Shown here: positions 1 through 7,428 of the stretch, one piece after another
How positions within the stretch are numbered: the first letter of the stretch is position 1
How the letters are laid out: each line of letters begins with the position of its first letter
DNA from: Avisuccinivibrio sp964424565
Lineage (GTDB): Bacteria; Pseudomonadota; Gammaproteobacteria; Enterobacterales; Succinivibrionaceae
Assembly (NCBI GenBank): GCA_964424565.1
Contig: CAYRIZ010000048.1
Coordinates: 1-16,374, forward strand
DNA: 16,374 bases
Direction: 5' to 3'
Program-made: the position numbers and the translations under genes
Notes under the pieces: generated by a model
The model's input: the letters and a program-made list of their open reading frames with translations, nothing else
Database searches by the model: none
Told to the model about the DNA's origin: nothing

Positions 1-11
1 AGTCAGATTGA

Positions 12-131
12 GCTGCAAAAAGGGCCATCAACAAAATTCTGAGAAGGACCAAAAAAGAGGCAGTTACGGCCGGGCTCTGCTCTGTCAGGTCAGTGGGATC
101 TGAGGGGTACAAGAAGTGGGACTTGGCGTAA
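12..131 (+). other. short open stretch at left edge, possible gene remnant
   Basis: A 39-codon stretch runs open in one frame and ends at a TAA at 129-131; its last residues read GSEGYKKWDLA. It is preceded in frame by a TGA at 9-11 and contains no ATG. It is basic and Lys/Arg-rich in its first half. It could be the broken 3' end of a gene lying to the left, for example a transposase, or chance. I do not recognise the family. Confidence 0.15.
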
Positions 132-193
132 CCGGAGGAGGGACTTGCCAGGAATTTCAGTGTGATACCTTCCGGGGAAATATAATCAAACAG

Positions 194-239
194 CGGCCTG
201 CAGGAAAAGTCAATGACAGGAGTGAGATACTGCAGGCCG
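194..239. repeat. 10-bp inverted repeat, CGGCCTGCAG arms
   Basis: CGGCCTGCAG at 194-203 is matched by its exact reverse complement at 230-239, with a 26-base spacer. A smaller hairpin (CGGGT at 241-245 against ACCCG at 257-261) follows directly. No T-run follows, so this is not a typical intrinsic terminator. Apart from this, the terminators at 397-443 and 461-491 and the edge stretch, I see nothing in the 549-bp gap before the Sel1 gene's stop codon. Confidence 0.5.
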
Positions 240-396
240 GCGGGTTGAGACCGCTGACCCGGACAGCAGCATGCAGGAAGTCAGAAAGATAGGGGAAAAA
301 GCCACTGTCCGCCAGGGCAGCTGATCTGCTATACCCCTAAATGCCAATTGAAACTGGCAGCCGGCGTATAGAAGTTTTTACTATATCCTCTAAATC

Positions 397-443
397 AAAA
401 ATCGGCCTCAAACCCGCATGGGAATGCGGTTTTCGCCGTTTTT
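397..443 (+). terminator. nested hairpin terminator, possibly bidirectional
   Basis: The core stem is CCGCAT (414-419) with ATGCGG (424-429) around a GGGA loop. It is extended by AAA/TTT (410-412 with 430-432) and by an outer AAAAA...CGGC / GCCG-TTTTT pairing (397-406 with 435-443). T-runs lie on the plus side at 430-433 and 439-443, and the A-run at 397-401 gives a T-run on the minus strand. It probably ends transcription coming from a gene to the left of the window, and may back up the Sel1 gene terminator. Confidence 0.55.
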
Positions 444-460
444 AAGGTGCAAAACACCGC

Positions 461-491
461 AAAAAAGCCCCGCAGTTTATTTCTGCAGGGC
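461..491 (-). terminator. intrinsic terminator of the Sel1-repeat gene
   Basis: On the minus strand a 9-bp stem (491-483 with 475-467, one G-T wobble) closes a 7-base A/T loop and is followed by six T residues (466-461). It lies about 60 bp past the stop codon of the Sel1-repeat gene, in the right orientation to end its transcript. Confidence 0.8.
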
Positions 492-549
492 CGCTAAGAC
501 AGCAGTACAGCTGCCGCAATACCAGGCTGAGCTCTTTGCCGGGGAAAAG

Positions 550-2667
550 TTATCTGTTTACAGTGTCTATCTTTTCCAATAAGCACTGGGCAAAGTCATA
601 TTTCTGTGCGGCTGCTTTTTCCAGCCACAGCCGGGCCTGCTTGTAATCCTTGTCTCCGCCTTGGCCTGCAAAGTACATCTTACCCAGGAAGAACTGAGCT
701 TCGGCAAGCCCCAGGGCTGCGGCTTTTTCAAACCATAGTCTCGCCTGCGCATAATCCCGGTCCACGCCGTAGCGGCCGTAATAGTACATGCGTCCCAGTG
801 AAAATTGAGCTTCGGCATGTCCCCGGGCGGCAGCTTTTTCCAGCCACAGCCTGGCCTGTTTATAATCCAGGTTTCCGCCTTGGTTTAAATAGTACAGGGA
901 TCCCAAGCTGAACTGAGCCTGGGCATGCCCCTGTAAGGCGGCCTGTTCATACCACTGCCGGGCCTGGACATAATCCCGGACGCCATCGCCGTAATAGTAC
1001 ATGTCTCCCAGTCTGTATTGAGCTTCGGCATTTCCCAGAGCGGCAGCTTTTTCCCACCACAGCCTGGCCTGCTTATAATCCCGGTCCACACCTTCGGCGT
1101 GATAGTACATGTGTCCCAGTCTGTACTGAGCCAGGGCATCTCCCTGGGCTGCAGCTTTTTCAAACCACATCCGGGCCTGCTCATAATCCTCTTCCCCGGT
1201 TTCGCTGTAATAGTTCATGAAGCCCAGTCTGTACTGAGCCCAGGCATGACCCTGGGCCGCGGCTTTTTCCCACCACAACCGGGCCTGATCTTCATCATCT
1301 TCCACGCCTCTGCCGTAATAGTACAGGTGTCCCAGTCTGTACTGAGCCCAGGCATGTCCCTGTGCGGCGGCTTCTTCCCACCACAGTCGCGCCTGTTCAT
1401 AATCCTGATCCACGCCTCTGCCGGCAGAGTACATCTTGCCCAGTCCGAACTGAGCTTCGGCATTGCCCTGAGCGGCAGCTTTTTCCAGCCACAGCCTGGC
1501 CTGTCCATAATCCAGCTCCACGCCTTTGCCTGCATAGTACATCCTGCCCAGGAATAACTGAGCTTCGGCATATCCCTGGGCTGCGGCCTTTTCCCACCAC
1601 AGCCTGGCCTGTCCATAATCCAGCTCCACGCCTTTGCCTGTAAAGTACATGAGCCCCAGTACGAACTGAGCTGCAGCATTGCCCTGGGCGGCGGCTTTTT
1701 CCAGCCACAGCAGTGCCTGCTCATAATCCTGGCCCACGTCTTCGCCTGCATAGTACATGCTCCACAGTGCGCACTGAGCTGCGACATGTCCCTGGGCGGC
1801 AGCTTTTTCCAGCCACAGCCGAGCCTGCTCATAATCTTGATTTACGCCTTCGCCTGCATAGTACATGTTTCCCAGTGCAAACTGAGCCTCGGCCAGTCCC
1901 AGGGCTGCAGCCTGTTCATACCACAGCCGTGCCTGCTCATAATTCTGATCCACGCCCTGGCCTTCATAGTACATGTCCCCCAGTGCGCACTGAGCTTCGG
2001 CATGCCCCTGGGCGGCAGCTTTTTCCAGCCACAGCAGTGCCTGCCCATAATCCTGATCCACCCCTCTGCCTGCAGAGTACATCTTACCCAGGAAGAACTG
2101 AGCATCGGCATGTCCCTGTAAGGCGGCCTTTTCAAACCACAGCCCGGCCTGCTTATAATCCTGATCTCCGCCTTCACCTACAAAGTACATGCTCCCCAGT
2201 TCGAACTGAGCATCGAAATGTCCCTGGGCGGCGGCTTTTTCCAGCCACTGCCTGGCCTGCTTATAATCCTGTTCCCCGCCTTCGCCTGTATAGTACATTT
2301 CACCCAGTTCGAACTGGGCGGCGGCATTGCCCTGAGCGGCAGATTTTTCAAACCACTGTCTGGCGTGCTTGTAATCCTGCTTCACGCTCTGGCCCTGATA
2401 GTACAGGATCCCCAGTCCGAACTGAGCCCAGGATTCTCCCTGAGCGGCGGCTTTTTCATACCACAATCTTGCCTGCTCATAATCCCGGATCACGCCCTGG
2501 CCCTGATAGTACATGACCCCCAGGGCGTTCTGAGCTCCGGCATGTCCCAGGGCGGCAGCTTTTTCCCACAACTGCCGCGCCTGCTGGTAATCCTGGTCTA
2601 CGCCGTCGCCTGTGTAGTACCAAATGCCTCTACGGAAAAAATCTTGTGCCTCGTCGTTGTCACTCAT
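550..2667 (-). CDS. Sel1-like (SLR) repeat protein, 19 repeats
   Basis: The 705-residue product is built almost wholly from 36-residue Sel1-like repeats. Each carries a variant of A-x-AQ-x-x-LG-x-MYY-x-G-x-GV-x-x-DY-x-QAR-x-W-x-EKAAAQG. I count 19 units by their DY-x-QAR box. The N-terminus (MSDNDEAQDFFRRG) has no signal peptide or membrane segment, so the protein is probably cytoplasmic. No catalytic domain is visible. Sel1 repeats form alpha-helical solenoids that usually serve as protein-binding scaffolds; the partner here is unknown. Unit 16 is one residue short and unit 18 one residue long, all others keep the 36-residue pitch. The start is supported by a strong Shine-Dalgarno (AGAGGGG, five bases before the ATG). 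The gene follows uspE in the same direction but a terminator hairpin lies between them, so it likely has its own promoter. The repeat identity is certain, the role is not. Confidence 0.93.
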   Translation of the reverse strand: MSDNDEAQDFFRRGIWYYTGDGVDQDYQQARQLWEKAAALGHAGAQNALGVMYYQGQGVIRDYEQARLWYEKAAAQGESWAQFGLGILYYQGQSVKQDYKHARQWFEKSAAQGNAAAQFELGEMYYTGEGGEQDYKQARQWLEKAAAQGHFDAQFELGSMYFVGEGGDQDYKQAGLWFEKAALQGHADAQFFLGKMYSAGRGVDQDYGQALLWLEKAAAQGHAEAQCALGDMYYEGQGVDQNYEQARLWYEQAAALGLAEAQFALGNMYYAGEGVNQDYEQARLWLEKAAAQGHVAAQCALWSMYYAGEDVGQDYEQALLWLEKAAAQGNAAAQFVLGLMYFTGKGVELDYGQARLWWEKAAAQGYAEAQLFLGRMYYAGKGVELDYGQARLWLEKAAAQGNAEAQFGLGKMYSAGRGVDQDYEQARLWWEEAAAQGHAWAQYRLGHLYYYGRGVEDDEDQARLWWEKAAAQGHAWAQYRLGFMNYYSETGEEDYEQARMWFEKAAAQGDALAQYRLGHMYYHAEGVDRDYKQARLWWEKAAALGNAEAQYRLGDMYYYGDGVRDYVQARQWYEQAALQGHAQAQFSLGSLYYLNQGGNLDYKQARLWLEKAAARGHAEAQFSLGRMYYYGRYGVDRDYAQARLWFEKAAALGLAEAQFFLGKMYFAGQGGDKDYKQARLWLEKAAAQKYDFAQCLLEKIDTVNR
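580..2667 (-). repeat. tandem 108-bp coding repeats (Sel1 units)
   Basis: The DNA of the Sel1 gene repeats with a 108-bp period through nearly its whole length. Neighbouring units can share long exact blocks: the 44 bases at 1489-1532 recur at 1597-1640, exactly 108 bp away. Such identity points to recent unit duplication or gene conversion. The array explains why several long spurious open frames occur on both strands here. It is a protein repeat, not a CRISPR array: units are coding and there are no unique spacers. Confidence 0.9.
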
Positions 2668-2717
2668 CTTTGCCCCTCTGCCGGGTATGGGATCCGGCTG
2701 CCCCGGTTATGTATTTT

Positions 2718-2754
2718 TGAAAAATAAAGCCCCTTCCGGCAGGGAAGGAGCTTT
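2718..2754 (-). terminator. intrinsic terminator between uspE and the Sel1 gene
   Basis: On the minus strand AAAGC-x-CCTTCC (2754-2743) pairs with GGAAGG-x-GCTTT (2737-2726) around a five-base loop, with one mismatch. The T-rich tract ATTTTTC follows from 2725 downwards. It lies downstream of uspE and just upstream of the Sel1 gene start, so the promoter of the latter should sit within or after this hairpin. Confidence 0.7.
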
Positions 2755-2766
2755 GCCATACTGTGC

Positions 2767-2798
2767 TGCGGCTGCAGAGATCAATCCGCTCAGCCGCA
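2767..2798. repeat. 8-bp inverted repeat downstream of uspE
   Basis: TGCGGCTG at 2767-2774 is matched by CAGCCGCA at 2791-2798 with a 16-base loop. A further weak stem, AAAGGT at 2801-2806 with ACCTTT at 2815-2820, overlaps the uspE stop codon. With the terminator at 2718-2754 these make three successive hairpins at the uspE 3' end, and they may shield or process the message. That role is inference. Confidence 0.45.
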
Positions 2799-2818
2799 TA
2801 AAAGGTGGCCTGCGACCT

Positions 2819-3745
2819 TTACTTTTCGGCGGCGGCCTTGATGGCGCGGCGGTTAATCACAAAAAGATCGGCGTCGATGTAGTCGACAATTTCCTCGCAG
2901 GTATTGCCGATCAGGGCGGCGGAAATACCCTGGCGGCCTACAGAGCCGATGAATACAGCCTGCGGCTGCAGTTTGCGGCAAATATCGGGTATGACGTCAT
3001 CGGGCATGCCTTCGGCAATATGGCACTGCTCTTCGGGGATATTGTGCTGGGCGGCAAAAGTCAGCAGACGCTTTTTGTGTTCCCTGAGCACATTCTCTGA
3101 ATAGATTTCCGGAGCATAGTTGGGGGCCTCAAGCATAATGGTGGGCAGCAGCACCGGAACGCTGTTGACCAGATGTATGGTGCCGTTGATGACCCTGGCG
3201 AGCATCTGGGCTTCACGCAGCACGCTGACGTTGTAAAGACGCTTTTCTTCATTGGCAAAATCGAGGGCCACCACTATATTGCCATTTGCCTGCCACTTGT
3301 GCTCCTTGGCTATGATTACCGGAATCTGCGCATTGCGCAGCACATACCAGTCCACAGGAGTGAAGAGAATGCTGTCCAGAATGCCGTGATTGTTGGCTCC
3401 CTTGATCAGAAGATCATAGGCGCCGCTGTTCATCTCATCTACAATGCCCTGACCAAGATCGCGGGTCCAGACTACCTTGGGGGTGAGCCTGACCTCGCTG
3501 TCTGCGGCATATTGGTCGATGATTTGTTTGACATTATCAAGATGCGTCTGCGTCACATCATTACGGGTTTCCGCGGCCTTATGCCTGTTTAAGATATGAA
3601 TATCATAGGAGAAATCATAGATCAGACGCAGAACCGTAATATTGATGTGGGGATTATATCTGCCGATTTCGACAGCGCGCTCCAGGGCCACCTGCCTTTC
3701 CCTCTTAGGCTCTATGACCACTAAAATATTGTTATATTTACGCAT
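2819..3745 (-). CDS. uspE: universal stress protein UspE (tandem Usp domains)
   Basis: The 308-residue product opens with MRKYNNILVVIEPKRERQ and contains IYDFSYDIHIL, FTPVDWYVLR and IAEGMPDDVIPDI. These match the layout of E. coli UspE (about 316 residues) throughout. It has two Usp domains, roughly residues 1-150 and 155-300. Only the second keeps the nucleotide-binding signature G-2x-G-9x-G: G267, G270, G280, followed by Asn-Thr. Family knowledge: UspE is a cytoplasmic protein linked to stress survival, motility and aggregation, with no known enzyme activity. The start is supported by AAGGAT about eight bases upstream. It lies 151 bp downstream of murJ with no clear terminator between them, so read-through is possible. 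Three hairpins follow it. The first domain looks degenerate for ATP binding, as is usual in UspE. Confidence 0.92.
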   Translation of the reverse strand: MRKYNNILVVIEPKRERQVALERAVEIGRYNPHINITVLRLIYDFSYDIHILNRHKAAETRNDVTQTHLDNVKQIIDQYAADSEVRLTPKVVWTRDLGQGIVDEMNSGAYDLLIKGANNHGILDSILFTPVDWYVLRNAQIPVIIAKEHKWQANGNIVVALDFANEEKRLYNVSVLREAQMLARVINGTIHLVNSVPVLLPTIMLEAPNYAPEIYSENVLREHKKRLLTFAAQHNIPEEQCHIAEGMPDDVIPDICRKLQPQAVFIGSVGRQGISAALIGNTCEEIVDYIDADLFVINRRAIKAAAEK

Positions 3746-3896
3746 GGCACACCATCCTTATTTCTGTTGATCATACAATGATTTTAGGTCAAATCAGGCC
3801 AAAACAGCAGAGCGGCGTACCAAAGTCGTGCGCTGTGACTCCTTTTGACGGCTATTTTATTTTCACCTCCGCTACTGCTGCAAATTCTGCCTGCCG

Positions 3897-5573
3897 TCAG
3901 GCCTTAAGCTCGGACGGACGGATCCCCAGCGCCAGTACAGCTGCGGCAAAAACCGCCGCTCCCAGGGCAATAAAACCGGCCAGATAAGCAATGGAGGTCA
4001 GGGTATCCATGGCCAGCCACTGCTCCACCTCAGGCATCAGCCAGCGCACTGCCGCAGTCATCAGGCAGGCGGCTATGAGTACTTTGAGGCAGAATTTCAG
4101 GGTGTATCCGGACACGCGGTAAATCCCGCGCCTATAAAGCAGATAAATCAGCTGTCCGGCATTGACAAAGGCAGCCAGGGCCGTGGACAGGGCCAGACCT
4201 ACATAATCCAGCGGCCACACCAAAATCAGATTGAACACCACATTGGCCCCCATGGCCGTCACGGCGCAGCGCACCGGAGTTTTGGTGTCCTGCAGCGCGG
4301 CAAAACCCTGTACCAGCACCCGCACCAGCATGATGGCGCACAGTCCGGATACCGAGGCCATCAGGGAGGCGGCAGACAAATACACATGCTCGGCAGTAAA
4401 GGCGCCGCGCATGAAGATAACCCGCAGTATGGGCTCGCGCAGGGCAATCATGCCCAGCGCCGAGGGGATACCCAGAAACAGCACCAGTCTTATGCCCCAG
4501 TCCAGGGTCTTTTCATAAACCTGCTGCTGTCCTGAGGCTTTGACGCGGGAGAGGGCCGGCAGGATCACCGTGGATATGGCCACGGCAAATATGCCTATGG
4601 GAAATTCCAGCAGCCGGTCGGAGTAGTAGAGATAGGAGATGGAGCCGGTGGCCAGAAAGGTGGCCAGCACGGTGTTGACCAGCAGATTGATCTGACTGGC
4701 CGAGACTCCGATCAGCCCGGGGATCATCAGGGTGCGGATGCGTCTGACCCCGGGGTGATGCCAGGCAAAACGCGGCAGCACCAGGAGTTTCAGGCGCAGC
4801 AGGGCCGGCAGGATAAAGATGAGCTGACACACGCCGCCTGTGCTCATGGCCACAGCCAGCACCACATTGGGATCGGAAAAATGCGGGGCAATGAACACTG
4901 CCGCCCCGATCAGCACCAGATTGAGAATGCAGGGCGCGGCGGCCGGTATGCCGAAACGGCCGTAGACATTGAGCAGGGAGCAGCCCAGAGCCGTCAGGGT
5001 GATAAAGAACAGATAAGGAAAGGTAATACGCAGCAGAAAGGCCGCTTCAGTGAATTTGTGTGCATCCTCGGCATCATTGAGCCAGGCTTCAAACCAGCCG
5101 AAACCAAAGAGTGCCGTCAGGGCCGGCGCGGCCAGCATGCCGGCCAGGGAGACCAGCAGGACTATCAGTCCCAGGGTACCGGCAGTGGCGGACAGTAGCT
5201 GCCTGAGTTCGGCCTCAGATTTTTTCTGCCTGTACTCGGTGAGGACCGGGACAAAAGCCTGGGCAAAGGCACCTTCTGCAAACAGGCGGCGGAAGAAATT
5301 GGGAATGCGGTTGGCAAAGAAATATACATCCGAAGACAGTCCGGCGCCGAGCAGGGAAGCTATGGCAATATCCCGCAGCATGCCCAGAATGCGTGACAAA
5401 AAAGTAGCTCCGGCAGTAACTGCTCCGGAGCGCAGCAGAGAGCGGCGGGGCTGCGTCTTTTGGGGGGCGGGATCTGCGGCCCTGGTCTGATCCTGAGGGG
5501 CAGGGCTGGAGGAGGAAGCTGCAGCATCTGCGGAGGGTGCCGCGATCTCACGGCTGGAATTGTTCTGATCCAT
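3897..5573 (-). CDS. murJ: lipid II flippase MurJ (MVF/MviN family)
   Basis: The 558-residue product is a multi-spanning membrane protein of the MurJ family. It moves lipid-linked peptidoglycan precursor (lipid II) from the inner to the outer face of the cytoplasmic membrane. Family signatures are visible: FLSRILGMLRD (59-69), NRIPNFFRRLFAEGAFAQAF (88-107), YYSDRLLEFPIG and AVAISTVILPALSR. The arginines of RILGMLRD, FFRR and SDRLLEF correspond to the cavity arginines needed for lipid II transport in E. coli MurJ. Most E. coli-type proteins are about 511 residues. The excess is an N-terminal tail of about 44 residues rich in Ser, Ala, Pro and Gln before the first helix. The ribosome site before 5573 is weak (AAGAAAA). 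No ATG lies between the tail and the first helix, so the tail is probably real unless a non-ATG start is used. It follows the methyltransferase gene by 165 bp. Confidence 0.95.
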   Translation of the reverse strand: MDQNNSSREIAAPSADAAASSSSPAPQDQTRAADPAPQKTQPRRSLLRSGAVTAGATFLSRILGMLRDIAIASLLGAGLSSDVYFFANRIPNFFRRLFAEGAFAQAFVPVLTEYRQKKSEAELRQLLSATAGTLGLIVLLVSLAGMLAAPALTALFGFGWFEAWLNDAEDAHKFTEAAFLLRITFPYLFFITLTALGCSLLNVYGRFGIPAAAPCILNLVLIGAAVFIAPHFSDPNVVLAVAMSTGGVCQLIFILPALLRLKLLVLPRFAWHHPGVRRIRTLMIPGLIGVSASQINLLVNTVLATFLATGSISYLYYSDRLLEFPIGIFAVAISTVILPALSRVKASGQQQVYEKTLDWGIRLVLFLGIPSALGMIALREPILRVIFMRGAFTAEHVYLSAASLMASVSGLCAIMLVRVLVQGFAALQDTKTPVRCAVTAMGANVVFNLILVWPLDYVGLALSTALAAFVNAGQLIYLLYRRGIYRVSGYTLKFCLKVLIAACLMTAAVRWLMPEVEQWLAMDTLTSIAYLAGFIALGAAVFAAAVLALGIRPSELKA

Positions 5574-5693
5574 AGATTTTCTTGAGGCTTACCAAAAACT
5601 GAGCGGATCTTAGCAAAAAAGAGAGCGGCTGACAGGCGGTAGCATAAAGCAGGGCCGGCTGTCGGCTTATGCAGGCTTATTTTAGGGAGGGAG

Positions 5694-5715
5694 CCCTGCC
5701 GCGCAGGCGGCAGGG
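5694..5715. repeat. GC-rich 8-bp hairpin between methyltransferase gene and murJ
   Basis: CCCTGCCG (5694-5701) and CGGCAGGG (5708-5715) form a perfect 8-bp stem with a six-base loop. It lies 24 bp past the methyltransferase stop codon. There is no T-run on the minus side, so it is either a weak terminator, an mRNA-stabilising 3' stem or a small REP-like palindrome. A similar hairpin lies at 7399-7418. Confidence 0.55.
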
Positions 5716-5738
5716 AGTTTGAAGTGAAAATTGATTGC

Positions 5739-7223
5739 TTAATTAGGAGCTGAGATGTCCTGGGGCTTGGGATTTGCCTCTGAGGCGGCATCTGCCGGCT
5801 TATTGTCCGCAGCTGCCACCTGTTCGGATGGCATCTCCGGCTGGGACGGGGCTGCGGGAGCGGCGGCCTTGCGCATTCTGGCCATGTAAAAGCCGTCATA
5901 GCCCATGGAGGGCAGCTGCTGCCTATCTTCTTCCAGGGTAAATTCCGGATGGGCTTCAAGGAAGCGGTCCACCTGGGCCCGGTTTTCCGAGGGCATAATG
6001 GAGCAGGTGGAATAGACCAGCAGGCCGCCTGGTTTCACCATGCGGCTGAAGCTGTTTAGGATCTCAGCCTGGGTGTGGCGCAGCTCCTTGAGGAAGGCGG
6101 TGCTGTCGCGCCACTTGCTGTCCGGGGTGCGGCGCAGTACGCCTGTGCCGGAGCAGGGAGCGTCGATCAGTACGCAGTCGCCGCGGCCTTCCAGACGTTT
6201 GATCACCTTGCTGCTGTCGATCAGGCGCACCTCTATATTAAAGGCTCCGGCGCGTCTGGCTCTCTTTTTGAGTTCCTCCAGGCGCCAGGCGGCGGTATCG
6301 AGGGCTATGAGCTGTCCCCGGCCCTGCATCAGGGCTGCCAGGTGCAGAGTTTTGCCGCCGGCTCCGGCACAGGCATCGATCACGCACTGATGGGGCTTGA
6401 CCTGACAGAAGGGGGCAATCAGCTGTGAGCCGGCATCCTGCTGCTCAAACAGGCCGTCCTTGAAGCACTGCGTGCGGAACAGGGCGCAGCTGGAGGTTAC
6501 CTCCAGGGCTGTTTTGATGTCCTTGACGGCGCGGGTGACCACACCTTCTCCGGCCAGGCGGGAGGCCAGGGTGTCGCGGTCGCCCTTGAGCTCATTGCAG
6601 CGGATAAAGCGCCGGGGCTCGGTGGACAGGGCCAGGCGCTCGGCCGGCCAGGCTTCCTTTAATTCCTTTTGTCCCAGTTCATTGAGCCAAATCGGGCAGC
6701 CCTGATTGAGCAGCACATCATTGCGGGCCTGGCCCAGACGTTTGCTCAGATGGGAGCGGTCAAAGCCCTCGCCGCAGTCCAGCTCCGGCACCGGCCAGCC
6801 CTTGTCGGCACAGTAGACCGTAATGAGGCGGTTGACGTGGCGGGCAAAGTCCGAGGGGCGTTTTAAATTGGCCACCAGGGCATAAAAGGACAGCCGGCGC
6901 AGCATATTGTTGATCTGTTTGATAATGAAGCCCTGCTCTACGGCATCGAGTTTGACCTTGGCAAAATACAGAGCGTAGGCCTTGTCCAGCGGTTTGCCTT
7001 CAGTCAGAGTCTCAGTCAGGATGGAATGCACCAGACGCAGCTGAAAGGGGCTGAAGCCTCCGGCCCGGTGCTGTTTTTCCCGGGGCGGCTGAGGCTTGGA
7101 ATTGTGATTGAAGCTGCGGCGCGGGTCACGATCCCGCCCGGGCTCACCCCGGCCGTCTGCCTTGCGGCCTGATCTGACAAACTTGTTTAATTTCTGCTGT
7201 GTGGGGCGTATGAAGCCTGCCAT
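5739..7223 (-). CDS. RsmB/NOP-family rRNA cytosine-C5 methyltransferase
   Basis: The 494-residue product is a class I SAM-dependent RNA m5C methyltransferase. The SAM-binding motif I is DACAGAGGKT (283-292). The general catalytic Pro-Cys is IDAPCSGTGVLRR with Cys357, and the nucleophile motif YSTCSIMPSEN carries Cys407, so both cysteines of this family are present. The closing motif GYDGFYMARM (441-450) is typical. It most resembles RsmB (16S m5C967) and RsmF in the catalytic half. Residues 57-145 are helical and may stand in for the NusB-like RNA-binding domain of RsmB. Two low-complexity tails flank the enzyme: a Lys/Arg-rich one (1-55) and an Ala/Pro/Gln-rich one (452-494). The exact target base cannot be read from sequence, hence no gene symbol. 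It sits between alaA and murJ on the same strand. Confidence 0.9.
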   Translation of the reverse strand: MAGFIRPTQQKLNKFVRSGRKADGRGEPGRDRDPRRSFNHNSKPQPPREKQHRAGGFSPFQLRLVHSILTETLTEGKPLDKAYALYFAKVKLDAVEQGFIIKQINNMLRRLSFYALVANLKRPSDFARHVNRLITVYCADKGWPVPELDCGEGFDRSHLSKRLGQARNDVLLNQGCPIWLNELGQKELKEAWPAERLALSTEPRRFIRCNELKGDRDTLASRLAGEGVVTRAVKDIKTALEVTSSCALFRTQCFKDGLFEQQDAGSQLIAPFCQVKPHQCVIDACAGAGGKTLHLAALMQGRGQLIALDTAAWRLEELKKRARRAGAFNIEVRLIDSSKVIKRLEGRGDCVLIDAPCSGTGVLRRTPDSKWRDSTAFLKELRHTQAEILNSFSRMVKPGGLLVYSTCSIMPSENRAQVDRFLEAHPEFTLEEDRQQLPSMGYDGFYMARMRKAAAPAAPSQPEMPSEQVAAADNKPADAASEANPKPQDISAPN

Positions 7224-7398
7224 TTAATCTTTTTTCCTCGTCAACGGCAGCCCAAATTCCAGGCTGCACGGTAAATGCCAATGATTGGGGTAATTGTATG
7301 CTGAATGCTGTCTGCCGCTGATTGTATCAGCCTGCAGGGCCGGGCGGGCAAAAATCCGGCCGTTTTGGGCAGTAAGACACAGGCCTGGGCCTGCAGAT

Positions 7399-7418
7399 CC
7401 CCTGCCTGCCGGCAGGGG
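7399..7418. repeat. GC-rich 8-bp hairpin downstream of alaA
   Basis: CCCCTGCC (7399-7406) and GGCAGGGG (7411-7418) form a perfect stem around TGCC, about 10 bp past the alaA stop codon. No T-run follows on the minus side. It is closely related in arm sequence to the hairpin at 5694-5715. Confidence 0.6.
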
Positions 7419-7428
7419 ACGGAGAAAG

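Noticed and set aside
1713..2516. Plus-strand open frames opposite the Sel1 array, including one of 267 codons
   Set aside because: They are periodic mirror images of the 108-bp coding repeats and have no independent start signals.
580..2640. Regular repeats that could suggest a CRISPR array
   Set aside because: The period is 108 bp, units are coding in one frame and there are no unique spacers.
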